Source of the DNA: S141-55 sp964422065
GTDB taxonomy: Bacteria > Hydrothermota > Hydrothermia > WGAB01
Length of the DNA: 19,020 nucleotides
Assembly (NCBI GenBank): GCA_964422065.1
Contig: CAYQZW010000024.1
Span: 1-19,020 of the forward strand
Direction: 5' to 3'
The notes below the pieces were generated by a model, which was not told the origin of the DNA, made no database searches, and saw nothing but the letters and a program-made list of their open reading frames with translations. A program made the translations under genes and the position numbers. Shown piece by piece: positions 1-7,808 of the stretch (its first letter is position 1; each line of letters opens with the position of its first letter).

Positions 1-1
1 T

Positions 2-154
2 CGTGCGAAATACGGGCGGGGGATCGCACCGGTCGTCGGCGGCATCTGCATGAACTGCTTTATCCAGATGCCGACCGCGGTGGTGGGGATGGGCCAGAAA
101 AATCAACAGTTGGAAACGTGTTCAAACTGCGGCATCTTTATCTACTGGGTCTAA
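2..154 (+). CDS. C4-type zinc-ribbon protein, C-terminal fragment
   Basis: This reading frame enters from outside the window and ends at TAA 152-154, giving the last 50 residues of a protein. Two cysteine pairs are visible, CMNC and CSNC, about 27 residues apart, followed by GIFIYWV and the stop. That spacing and the hydrophobic tail resemble the C-terminal C4 zinc ribbon of the DUF164/CdsZ family, coiled-coil proteins that end in such a ribbon; this is family knowledge, because the coiled-coil part lies outside the window. tyrS begins 7 nt after the stop, so the two are probably co-transcribed. Identity beyond 'zinc ribbon' is tentative. Confidence 0.75.
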   Translation, partial: RAKYGRGIAPVVGGICMNCFIQMPTAVVGMGQKNQQLETCSNCGIFIYWV

Positions 155-161
155 ACCCCCA

Positions 162-1352
162 ATGGACCTTCAAACCCATCTAAAGACCATCCAGGCCAAG
201 ACCGTAGACCTCTTGCCCCTGGAGGAGTTGGAAACGAAACTCCGCCGGGGCCGTCCCCTTCGGATCAAATACGGGGCAGACCCCTCCCGTCCGGACCTCC
301 ATCTGGGCCACTACGTATGCCTGAAGAAACTGAAAGACCTCCAGGACCTCGGCCACCAGATCATCTTCATCATCGGCGACTTCACCGCAATGATTGGCGA
401 TCCGTCGGGCCGCGACCAGACCCGCCCCCGACTTTCCCGCGAGGAAGTCCGGGAAAACGCCAAGACTTACATGGATCAAGTCTTCAAGATCCTGGATCCG
501 GACAAAACCCAGGTCGTCTATAACTCTGAATGGCTCTCCACGTTGACCCCGTATGACATCATTGACCTCGCGACCTCGTACACCGTGGCCCGGATGCTGG
601 AGCGCGATGATTTCCAGAAACGATACCAGAACAACATTCCCATCTTCATCCACGAATTCCTCTATCCGCTATTCCAGGGCTATGACTCTTATGCCATTCA
701 AGCAGACATAGAGGTGGGCGGCACGGACCAGAAGTTCAACTTCATCGTGGCCCGGGAAGTCCAGAAACACTACGGTCAGGAACCTCAGGTCATCCTCACC
801 ATGCCCCTCTTGGTCGGGACCGACGGGGTCCGGAAGATGTCCAAGTCCTATGGCAACTACATCGCCTTTAACGATCCACCGGAGGAGATCTACGGCAAAG
901 TGATGTCTATCCCGGACGATGTGGTCCTGGATTACTATTCGTTGATCCTTTTTTACGAGGATCCGGAGCTGGAAAAGGTCAAACAACGCATGCGCGAAGA
1001 TCCACGGAATACCAAGGCAGAACTTGCCTATCAGATCGTCCGGATCTTTTACTCGGATGCCGAAGCCAAGCGGGCGGAGGAGCACTTTAACCGGGTCTTC
1101 CGAGACAAACAGGCCCCGGAGGAGATGCCAACGTTTTCCATGCCCCCTGGAGGCATGAACATCGTGGAACTGTTGTACCAGGCAGGATTGGTCGCCTCGA
1201 AGAGCGAGGCACGGCGTCTGATCCAGCAACGTGCGGTACGGTTGAACCAAGAGGTCATCCCATCGATTGAGGCCGTCATTGCCCCGGAGTCACCCAGTGT
1301 GCTCCGGGTTGGCAAACGGCGGTTCCTGAAACTCCTTCCCCCAAATCCTTGA
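162..1352 (+). CDS. tyrS: tyrosyl-tRNA synthetase
   Basis: Class I aminoacyl-tRNA synthetase that charges tRNA-Tyr with tyrosine using ATP, in the cytoplasm. The 396-residue product has the HIGH-type motif HLGH at residues 47-50 within KYGADPSRPDLHLGH, and an intact KMSKS loop at 225-229. The C-terminal ~65 residues (about 330-392, including VASKSEARRLIQQRAVRLN) form an S4 RNA-binding domain. Length and motif set match the bacterial TyrS form with a KMSKS loop (TyrZ-like). The ATG at 162 follows the zinc-ribbon gene by 7 nt; no good Shine-Dalgarno precedes it, so translation may be coupled. The glycosyltransferase start overlaps the stop by 4 nt (TTGA). Confidence 0.97.
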   Translation: MDLQTHLKTIQAKTVDLLPLEELETKLRRGRPLRIKYGADPSRPDLHLGHYVCLKKLKDLQDLGHQIIFIIGDFTAMIGDPSGRDQTRPRLSREEVRENAKTYMDQVFKILDPDKTQVVYNSEWLSTLTPYDIIDLATSYTVARMLERDDFQKRYQNNIPIFIHEFLYPLFQGYDSYAIQADIEVGGTDQKFNFIVAREVQKHYGQEPQVILTMPLLVGTDGVRKMSKSYGNYIAFNDPPEEIYGKVMSIPDDVVLDYYSLILFYEDPELEKVKQRMREDPRNTKAELAYQIVRIFYSDAEAKRAEEHFNRVFRDKQAPEEMPTFSMPPGGMNIVELLYQAGLVASKSEARRLIQQRAVRLNQEVIPSIEAVIAPESPSVLRVGKRRFLKLLPPNP

Positions 1353-2455
1353 GTTTTCGTCTCCTGGTCATCAACTGGCAAGATCCTGAACACCCCCTGG
1401 CCGGGGGCGCGGAGGTCCACTTCCGAGAACTCTTCTCTCGACTGGTCCAGCAATACGGCTATGAGGTGACGCTTTTGGCGTGTTCCTTCCCGGGTGCTGC
1501 TCCCGAAACCGAACTGGATGGCATCCGGATCCTCCGCCGGGGGAGTCGGAACACCTTCAACTTCGTGGTTCCATGGGTCTATCGCCGCGAGTTGAGCCAC
1601 GAGCCGTTTGATCTGGTCATTGAAGACCTCAACAAGATCCCCTTTTACACACGGTTTTACGTCTCCCAGCCCAAACTCGCGCTTCTCCATCACTTCTTCG
1701 GGCGAACCATTTACCAGGAAACGAACCCCCTGTTCGCCACCTATGTGTATCTGACGGAACGGAGCGTGCCGAAACTCTACCGCGGGATCCCCTTCGTTTC
1801 GGTCTCCCAGAGCACAAAAGAGGATCTGGTCCGCCACGGTATCCCCGAGCGAGATGTGACGGTGATTTACAACGGTGTTTCACCGTTCTATCAGCCATCG
1901 GACGAGGAATTTGAACGCCCTACGCTGCTCTACTTAGGGCGGCTGAAGAAATACAAGCGAGTGGACCAGGTCTTCCAAGTCTTTCAACGGGTTCGTGAGG
2001 AACTTCCAGACGCGCAGTTGATCGTCGTCGGGGATGGAGATGCACGGCCTGGGCTTATGAGCCTCGCCCAATCCATGGGCCTGGCTCCCGCTGTCCGTTT
2101 CACAGGTTTCGTCAGTGAAGAAGAAAAACGGGAGTACCTGCAGAAATCTTGGGTCATCCTGAACACCTCTCCGAAGGAGGGGTTCGGCTTGGTGGTCTTG
2201 GAGGCTCAGGCTTGTGGAACCCCTGCGGTGGTCTTAGACTCCCCGGGGCTTCGGGAAACTGTCCGTCCCGGTGAAACTGGCTATATCGTCTCTACACTGG
2301 CAGAGATGGCAGAGCGGACCCTCCGGATTCTGAGAGATCCAGCCTTACGTGCACGCCTTCGGCAAGCCGCGGTGGCCTGGGCTCGGACCTTCTCCTGGGA
2401 TCGATCTGCCCACGAGTTCCACCACCTGATCCAACGGCTTTTGACGGCATCCTGA
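1349..2455 (+). CDS. glycosyltransferase family 4 protein (GT-B fold)
   Basis: Probable retaining glycosyltransferase that transfers a sugar from a nucleotide-sugar donor to a lipid, glycan or other acceptor. The 368-residue product has the N-terminal acceptor-domain signature WQDPEHPLAGGAEVH and a C-terminal donor-binding Rossmann domain starting near TLLYLGRLKKYKRVD. The EX7E motif is at E277-E285 (PKEGFGLVVLEA). The start is TTG at 1349, overlapping the tyrS TGA as TTGA. No Shine-Dalgarno is visible and no later start preserves the conserved N-terminus, so termination-reinitiation coupling with tyrS is likely. Substrate is unknown, and no other envelope-glycan genes are adjacent. Confidence 0.9.
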   Translation: MSFRLLVINWQDPEHPLAGGAEVHFRELFSRLVQQYGYEVTLLACSFPGAAPETELDGIRILRRGSRNTFNFVVPWVYRRELSHEPFDLVIEDLNKIPFYTRFYVSQPKLALLHHFFGRTIYQETNPLFATYVYLTERSVPKLYRGIPFVSVSQSTKEDLVRHGIPERDVTVIYNGVSPFYQPSDEEFERPTLLYLGRLKKYKRVDQVFQVFQRVREELPDAQLIVVGDGDARPGLMSLAQSMGLAPAVRFTGFVSEEEKREYLQKSWVILNTSPKEGFGLVVLEAQACGTPAVVLDSPGLRETVRPGETGYIVSTLAEMAERTLRILRDPALRARLRQAAVAWARTFSWDRSAHEFHHLIQRLLTAS

Positions 2456-2570
2456 AGCACGGTCTCGTTGACGACACGCTGGCCTCGGGCATCTCGTAAA
2501 TCCGTCCAGCCTTCGGTCCTGCTCTCCTGGAGGTCCTTGTCCATCCCAGAAGCCAGGATCTGTCCGTGAT

Positions 2571-2599
2571 TTGACTTGAGAACCGACTCAGGTTAAGAT
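2571..2599 (+). promoter_or_regulatory. sigma-70 type promoter for the ATPase subunit B gene
   Basis: A -35 element TTGACT (2571-2576) and a -10 element TAAGAT (2594-2599) are separated by exactly 17 bp. Both are close to the housekeeping sigma consensus. They lie 35 bp before the ATG at 2634, with a strong ribosome binding site GAGGAGGT at 2621-2628. The rest of the 178-bp gap after the glycosyltransferase (2456-2570) shows no gene or clear terminator. Confidence 0.75.
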
Positions 2600-2633
2600 A
2601 AGTGGTCCTTTTTCTTCGTAGAGGAGGTATTGA

Positions 2634-4043
2634 ATGGCAGAACTTGTGACCAAAGAATACCGTTCCGTTCGATATATCTCGGGCCCCCTTTTGATTGTCG
2701 AGAACGCCCGGGAACTCTCCTACGGGGCAATGGTGGAGATCATCCTGGAAGACGGTACAAAACGCTCGGGCCAAGTCTTAGAGGTCACCACGGATTACGC
2801 TGTGATCCAGGTTCTGGAAGGCACGCTGGGGATTGACGTTGCATCCACACGAATCCGTCTGGTAGAGGACGTTGCCCGGTTCGGTGTATCCAAAGACATG
2901 ATCGGCCGGATCTTCAACGGGCGCGGGGAACCGATCGATGGCCTCCCCCCCATCATCCCGGAGAAACGCATCCCCATCATCGGCGTGCCGATGAACCCAG
3001 TGGCTCGGGATAAGCCGTCAGACTTCATCCAGACCGGGATCTCCGCAATTGACGGCTTCAACACCCTGGTCCGCGGCCAGAAGTTGCCGATCTTCTCGGG
3101 CGCAGGCCTGCCTGCGAATCAGATCGCCGCAATGATCCTGAAAAACGCCCAGGTCCGCGGGGAAGGCGAGGAATTCCTCGTGGTCTTCGGAGCCATTGGA
3201 ATCACCCAACGCGAGTACGCGTACTTCCTGAAGGAATTTGAAGAAACTGGCGCGCTTTCTCGACTGATTGCCTTCATTAACCTCGCAGACGACCCGACGA
3301 TTGAGCGGATCCTGACCCCGCGCTTTGCTCTGACCGTGGCAGAATACTTTGCGTTTGACTTGGGGTATCACGTCTTGGTCATCCTCGGCGACATGACGAA
3401 CTACTGTGAGGCACTGCGTGAGATTGGCGCCGCGCGGGAAGAGGTGCCGGGGCGCCGGGGATATCCGGGCTACATGTATACCGACCTGGCCACGATTTAC
3501 GAACGCGCCGGCCGAATCCGGGGCCGCAAAGGCTCGGTAACCCAGATCCCCATCTTGACTATGCCCGATGACGACATGACCCACCCGATCCCCGACCTGA
3601 CCGGGTATATCACAGAAGGGCAGATCGTGCTCTCCCGGGAACTCCACCGGGTCGGGATCTTTCCACCGATTGATGTCTTGCTCTCCCTTTCCCGGTTGAT
3701 GAATCTCGGGATCGGCAAAGGCCGGACCCGGGAAGATCACCGGGAATTGGCCAACCAGTTGTACGCCGCGTATGCACGCGGGAAAGACATGCGGCGCCTC
3801 GTCGCCATTGTCGGCGAAGACGCCCTGAGCGACATGGACAAAAAGTACCTCAAGTTCGCCGATCTCTTTGAAAAAGAGATGATCGGCCAGGGCGATCGCC
3901 CGAGAACGATTGAGGAAACCCTGGACTTGGGGTGGAAACTTTTGACCATGTTCCCCCCATCCGAATTGTCCAGGATCCGAAAGGAATACATCGAAAAGTA
4001 CCTGCCCAAGGCTCAAGAAGCCGCCAAAGCAAGCGAAGGTTAG
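2634..4043 (+). CDS. atpB: V/A-type ATP synthase subunit B (non-catalytic)
   Basis: Non-catalytic nucleotide-binding subunit of the V1/A1 head of a V/A-type rotary ATPase, which alternates with catalytic subunit A in the A3B3 ring. The 469-residue product is full length for the family. It opens with the beta-barrel segment (KEYRSVRYISGPLLIVENA). At 155-160 it has SGAGLP in place of a Walker A GxxxxGKT, as expected for subunit B rather than A, and it contains family blocks such as LGDMTNYCEALREIGAAREEVPGRRGYPGYMYTD. Such genes usually sit in an operon with A, D, E, C, I and K. Here it has its own promoter and an intrinsic terminator, with no other ATPase subunit in the window. Annotation systems also use the symbol ntpB. 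Confidence 0.97.
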   Translation: MAELVTKEYRSVRYISGPLLIVENARELSYGAMVEIILEDGTKRSGQVLEVTTDYAVIQVLEGTLGIDVASTRIRLVEDVARFGVSKDMIGRIFNGRGEPIDGLPPIIPEKRIPIIGVPMNPVARDKPSDFIQTGISAIDGFNTLVRGQKLPIFSGAGLPANQIAAMILKNAQVRGEGEEFLVVFGAIGITQREYAYFLKEFEETGALSRLIAFINLADDPTIERILTPRFALTVAEYFAFDLGYHVLVILGDMTNYCEALREIGAAREEVPGRRGYPGYMYTDLATIYERAGRIRGRKGSVTQIPILTMPDDDMTHPIPDLTGYITEGQIVLSRELHRVGIFPPIDVLLSLSRLMNLGIGKGRTREDHRELANQLYAAYARGKDMRRLVAIVGEDALSDMDKKYLKFADLFEKEMIGQGDRPRTIEETLDLGWKLLTMFPPSELSRIRKEYIEKYLPKAQEAAKASEG

Positions 4044-4057
4044 TTCGTTGTTGGTTT

Positions 4058-4075
4058 GTCGTGAGCAGACACGAC
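4058..4075 (+). other. small hairpin upstream of the terminator
   Basis: GTCGTG (4058-4063) and CACGAC (4070-4075) form a perfect 6-bp stem with loop AGCAGA. It sits in the 83-nt gap between atpB and the protease gene, 4 nt before the larger terminator stem. Function is not known; it could stabilise the atpB 3' end. Confidence 0.45.
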
Positions 4076-4079
4076 TTCG

Positions 4080-4115
4080 GGGGATGCCGCGTAGGAAGGC
4101 ATCCCCTTCTTTTTT
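4080..4115 (+). terminator. intrinsic terminator after atpB
   Basis: GGGGATGCC (4080-4088) pairs perfectly with GGCATCCCC (4098-4106), a 9-bp stem with a 9-nt loop, followed directly by TTCTTTTTT (4107-4115). This is a textbook Rho-independent terminator. The T-tract runs straight into GGAGGT, the ribosome binding site of the following protease gene. Confidence 0.9.
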
Positions 4116-4126
4116 GGAGGTGTAAC

Positions 4127-7100
4127 ATGAAACGTGGTATAGTGCTGGTACTGGCCCTGGCCTTTGGCCTGCAGGCCGCCCAACTCGATCCCCGACTCCA
4201 GAAGAAGTGGGATCAATATCCCCCTGACCAAATGCTGGGGGTCATCATCCACATGCAGGATAAGGCAGACCTCTCCACCATCCCCAAAAGCGACCGAAAG
4301 GCCCGACTCCACTATCTCCAGAACTTCGCGCAGGCCACACAGCGGGATTTGCTGGCATACCTGCACACACGCCAGAGTGAGATTGAAGAACTCCGGAGTT
4401 TCTGGATCTTTAATGGCATCTATCTGAAGGCCCAAAAATCTCTTATTCAAGATCTCCTCCAACGGAATGACATTGCCTATATCGAGAAGATGGACACGGT
4501 TTGGCTCACCGATGCCCGTCGGCCTGCGAAGTCCATCCAAACCCAAAAAACAAGAAAAGAGGCTGAGCCTCTCTACCGAGCACCTAAGACGAAGGCAACA
4601 CCCAAAGCCTGGAAGGGGGATGCGTCGGTCCTTCAGCAGAACGGCCACATCCCTGAAGAACTCCAAACCTTCAACTGGAACATCGCTAAGATCAAAGCAG
4701 ATTCCGTCTGGCTCCAATGGGGACTTTCAGGACAGGGCGTGATCTTGGGGAACCTGGATACCGGTGTAGACGTCACCCACCCGGCCCTGGCGTCAAAGTT
4801 CCTTGGCTATTGGTTCGATGGAGTCAATGGTAGCCCCATCCCTTACGATGACCATGGTCACGGAACCCATACCATGGGAACCATGGTCGGGGGGGATGGG
4901 CCTGGAACGCAGTTCCCGGATCAGAATGATGTGGGGGTGGCGTACGGCGCCCAGTTTGTAGCAGCCAAGGGATTCTCCTCTGGGGGGTTCGGAGAAGATC
5001 CATGGATTCTTGCGTGTTATGAATTCTTTGCCAGTCTCATCGACTCCGGGGTAAACATCCGCATCGTGTCCAACTCCTGGGGTTCCTCGGCGTCCACCGA
5101 CTTGACATACTGGGATGCCACGATGAACTGGCGGAACTTGGGGATCATCCCGGTGTTTGCCAACGGGAATTCCGGGCCTACGCCGGGCAGTGCCGGCACC
5201 CCAGGCAACTTTCCGATCGTCATTGGTGTTGGAGCCACGGACTCCGGTGACAACATTGCCGATTTCTCTAGCCGTGGGCCGGCGCCCAACCAAAGTCCTT
5301 GGAACAACCCCCAATATTGGCCCAGACCCGACTGGAACCTGATTAAACCCAACATCGCAGCGCCCGGCGTTGAGGTCCGCAGCACGGTCCCAGGTGGCGG
5401 GTATGAGTCCTCCGGCTGGTCCGGGACCTCTATGGCCACCCCTCATGTCTCTGCCACCATCGCCCTAATGCTGGAAAAGAACCCCACCCTGGACTTCGAG
5501 ATGATTTATGACATCCTCCTGAATTCCGTGGATGAGCCTCCCCAAGGTGGCACCTATCCCAACAACAACTACGGCTGGGGACGTCTCAATGCGTTGCGGG
5601 CCATTGAAAACACCCCACCCCTGGGCGAACCCTATGTCAAGATTGTGGCCACCCAATTTGACGATACTGCGGGCAATGGCAACGGCCAGCCAGACCCAGG
5701 CGAGACTGTGGATCTCTATCTGACCCTGAAGAACCTTGGCCTCGACGTGACCAATGTCCAAGTGACGCTTGCCACGAGCGACACCACCGTGACCTTGCTG
5801 ACGGATCAGGCCGTCTTCGGAGATCTTGGGATGGGCGATACCGCAACCGGTGGTCCCTTCACTTTCACTTCCTCTCCTGATCGTCGTCCCGGCATGCCGG
5901 TAGGCTTCTCGGTTTTGATCACCGGCGTAGACACCAGCGGAGCCCCATACATCAAAACAGACACCCTCATCTTCCACATCGGCACCCCTCAATATTATGT
6001 GTGGAGGATAGAGAACTTCGAGTCCGGATTTGACGCATGGTCCACTGGAGGAACCTCCCTATGGGCACTCACCAGTCAAACCTCGCACTCCCCAGACCAC
6101 TCGGCCACAGACTCTCCCAATGGGAATTACGGCAATAACGCCAATACCTGGCTGATGTGGAAGTTCCCTATAGATCTCAGCGATGCGTATTTTGCCCGCC
6201 TCATTTTCTGGACCAAATACGAAATCGAACAAGGGTATGACAATGGCTATATTGAAATCACCGACGACACCACAGATCCAGGCTCCTGGCAAATGTTGGG
6301 ATCCTTAACCGGTACCCAGGCGTCCTTCGTTGCCGAAACTCTTTCCCTAAACAGTTTTGCAGGCGGAGGGCCTTACTTCATCCGCTTCCGCTTGGAAACC
6401 GACGGGAGCATCACCAAGGATGGGTGGTACATCGATGATGTGACTTTTGAGAAAGACGTCCCCTTGACCGGCGTCCACCTGTATATGGGTGGATATACCT
6501 TCTCCGACAGCACCGGTGGGAACGGAAACGGTGTGATTGACCCCGGCGAGACGATCCAGATCATCGCAACACTCCGAAACCAAGGCATGGACCTTGCCCA
6601 GAACGTCACCGGCACCCTGTCGGGCGCTCCGGAATACATCACCATCACAGACCCAACAGGAACCTTCGGAGATATCCCCGGGAGCGGCGGCAATGCATCT
6701 AACGACGCGGATCCGTTTGAAATTGCTGTGGATCCCCAGGCTCCTCTGGGCTATGAATTCTCCTTAGACCTCATCGTGACCTCCGCGACTACCGAAGATA
6801 CCTTCCCCATATCCCTCCGACTTGCGCGCGGTGGAGACTACCTAATCTGGGAACCCGACCCGTCCCCCATCTCTGGCACCATCATGCAAAGCATTATGGA
6901 CAATATCGGGCTCCACGGCGATTACACCACTTCTCTCTCCTCCTACCTGGACGACCTGAACAACTACTCGGCCATCTTCGTGTGCGTGGGCATGTTCCCC
7001 AACAACTACAAGATCAGGGAAGGCAGCCCAGAGGCACAGGCCCTGGTGAACTACCTCCAGAACGGCGGCAACCTCTACCTCGAAGGCGGCGATGTGTGGT

Positions 7101-7759
7101 ATTGGGATCCAAGGGGTGACGGTTATGACTTCGGCCCCCTGTTTGGGATCAACGCACTGGATGACGGTACCAGCGATCTCGCCGCCGTCCAGGGCATCCC
7201 GGGGACCTTCACAGAAGACATGAACTTCACGTATAGCGGCGAAAATAACTGGGTAGACAATCTGGCTCCTATGGGTAGCGGTGCGTTTACCATCCTTAAG
7301 AACCCGTCTGTGGGCTACGATGTCGGTATTGCCAACATCGGGAACTATAACGGCACAGAATATCGCACGGTAGGCACTTCCTTTGAATTCGGAGGCCTCA
7401 CTGACGGAACCTACACCAAAGCCCAACTCCTCCTGGCAATCCTGGACTTCTTCGGGGTCTACGTAGATGTTGAGGAAGGACAAAGCCCGAATGCACTCAC
7501 CACGTTTCTTGCGAAGCCAATGCCGAACCCGGTCCGGGGACAGACCACGATCCGCTTCGGCCTGGCAGAAGACGCGCCCGTCACCCTGCAGGTCTTTGAC
7601 ATCACAGGGCGTCGCGTAGAAACCCTCTTGAACCGGACAATGCCCCGTGGGATCCACACCCTTACGTATCAGCCGCAGTTACCCAAAGGCGTCTACTTCC
7701 TCCGTATGACCGTGAATCAAACCCCTGTGAAGATTCGCAAACTGTTAGTGCTTGACTGA
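4127..7759 (+). CDS. secreted S8 (subtilisin-like) serine peptidase with C-terminal sorting module
   Basis: Large exported protease of 1210 residues. Start chosen at ATG 4127, which has GGAGGT 4 nt upstream and gives a signal peptide (MKRGIVLVLALAFGLQAAQ); an in-frame ATG at 3932 lies inside atpB and is rejected. After a propeptide-like region (about 20-185), the subtilase domain has its full catalytic set: D211 (LDTGVD), H245 (HGHGTH), oxyanion N348 (ANGNSGP) and S435 (GTSMATP). Two related beta-rich domains begin near residues 513 and 794, each with a GNGNG..DPGET signature. Between them lies a jelly-roll-like segment ending in WYIDDV. A GATase/ThuA-like segment (about 925-1110) follows, then a FlgD/Por-type sorting module (1132-1210, starting MPNPVRG). 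It probably digests extracellular protein. Its own promoter is not evident downstream of the atpB terminator. Confidence 0.95.
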   Translation: MKRGIVLVLALAFGLQAAQLDPRLQKKWDQYPPDQMLGVIIHMQDKADLSTIPKSDRKARLHYLQNFAQATQRDLLAYLHTRQSEIEELRSFWIFNGIYLKAQKSLIQDLLQRNDIAYIEKMDTVWLTDARRPAKSIQTQKTRKEAEPLYRAPKTKATPKAWKGDASVLQQNGHIPEELQTFNWNIAKIKADSVWLQWGLSGQGVILGNLDTGVDVTHPALASKFLGYWFDGVNGSPIPYDDHGHGTHTMGTMVGGDGPGTQFPDQNDVGVAYGAQFVAAKGFSSGGFGEDPWILACYEFFASLIDSGVNIRIVSNSWGSSASTDLTYWDATMNWRNLGIIPVFANGNSGPTPGSAGTPGNFPIVIGVGATDSGDNIADFSSRGPAPNQSPWNNPQYWPRPDWNLIKPNIAAPGVEVRSTVPGGGYESSGWSGTSMATPHVSATIALMLEKNPTLDFEMIYDILLNSVDEPPQGGTYPNNNYGWGRLNALRAIENTPPLGEPYVKIVATQFDDTAGNGNGQPDPGETVDLYLTLKNLGLDVTNVQVTLATSDTTVTLLTDQAVFGDLGMGDTATGGPFTFTSSPDRRPGMPVGFSVLITGVDTSGAPYIKTDTLIFHIGTPQYYVWRIENFESGFDAWSTGGTSLWALTSQTSHSPDHSATDSPNGNYGNNANTWLMWKFPIDLSDAYFARLIFWTKYEIEQGYDNGYIEITDDTTDPGSWQMLGSLTGTQASFVAETLSLNSFAGGGPYFIRFRLETDGSITKDGWYIDDVTFEKDVPLTGVHLYMGGYTFSDSTGGNGNGVIDPGETIQIIATLRNQGMDLAQNVTGTLSGAPEYITITDPTGTFGDIPGSGGNASNDADPFEIAVDPQAPLGYEFSLDLIVTSATTEDTFPISLRLARGGDYLIWEPDPSPISGTIMQSIMDNIGLHGDYTTSLSSYLDDLNNYSAIFVCVGMFPNNYKIREGSPEAQALVNYLQNGGNLYLEGGDVWYWDPRGDGYDFGPLFGINALDDGTSDLAAVQGIPGTFTEDMNFTYSGENNWVDNLAPMGSGAFTILKNPSVGYDVGIANIGNYNGTEYRTVGTSFEFGGLTDGTYTKAQLLLAILDFFGVYVDVEEGQSPNALTTFLAKPMPNPVRGQTTIRFGLAEDAPVTLQVFDITGRRVETLLNRTMPRGIHTLTYQPQLPKGVYFLRMTVNQTPVKIRKLLVLD

Positions 7760-7796
7760 TTTACCCGAAAATATACCCTTGACCTTCGCCAGGGTT

Positions 7797-7802
7797 TAAA
7801 AT
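7797..7802 (+). promoter_or_regulatory. possible -10 element just upstream of ispG
   Basis: TAAAAT at 7797-7802 ends 6 nt before the ispG ATG (7809). That position would put the transcript start at or next to the start codon. The nearest -35-like hexamer, TTGACC (7779-7784), is only 12 bp away, so the promoter is incomplete by consensus. No convincing Shine-Dalgarno precedes the ATG. Confidence 0.3.
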
Positions 7803-7808
7803 TGGGGC

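Noticed and set aside
1049..1837. Long - strand frame (262 codons) across tyrS and the glycosyltransferase
   Set aside because: It is antisense to two certain genes and is explained by their codon bias.
2281..2544. An 87-codon - strand frame covering the gap after the glycosyltransferase
   Set aside because: Two thirds of it overlaps the glycosyltransferase, no ribosome binding site is seen and the peptide is not recognised; only the part in the gap (2456-2544) could be a gene remnant, without support.
3018..4016. Long - strand frame (332 codons) opposite atpB
   Set aside because: It is the antisense shadow of a certain gene and has no domain or ribosome binding site.
3932..4126. Upstream extension of the protease reading frame to an ATG inside atpB
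   Set aside because: It overlaps the atpB 3' end, lacks a ribosome binding site, runs through the terminator and hides a clear signal peptide that begins at ATG 4127.
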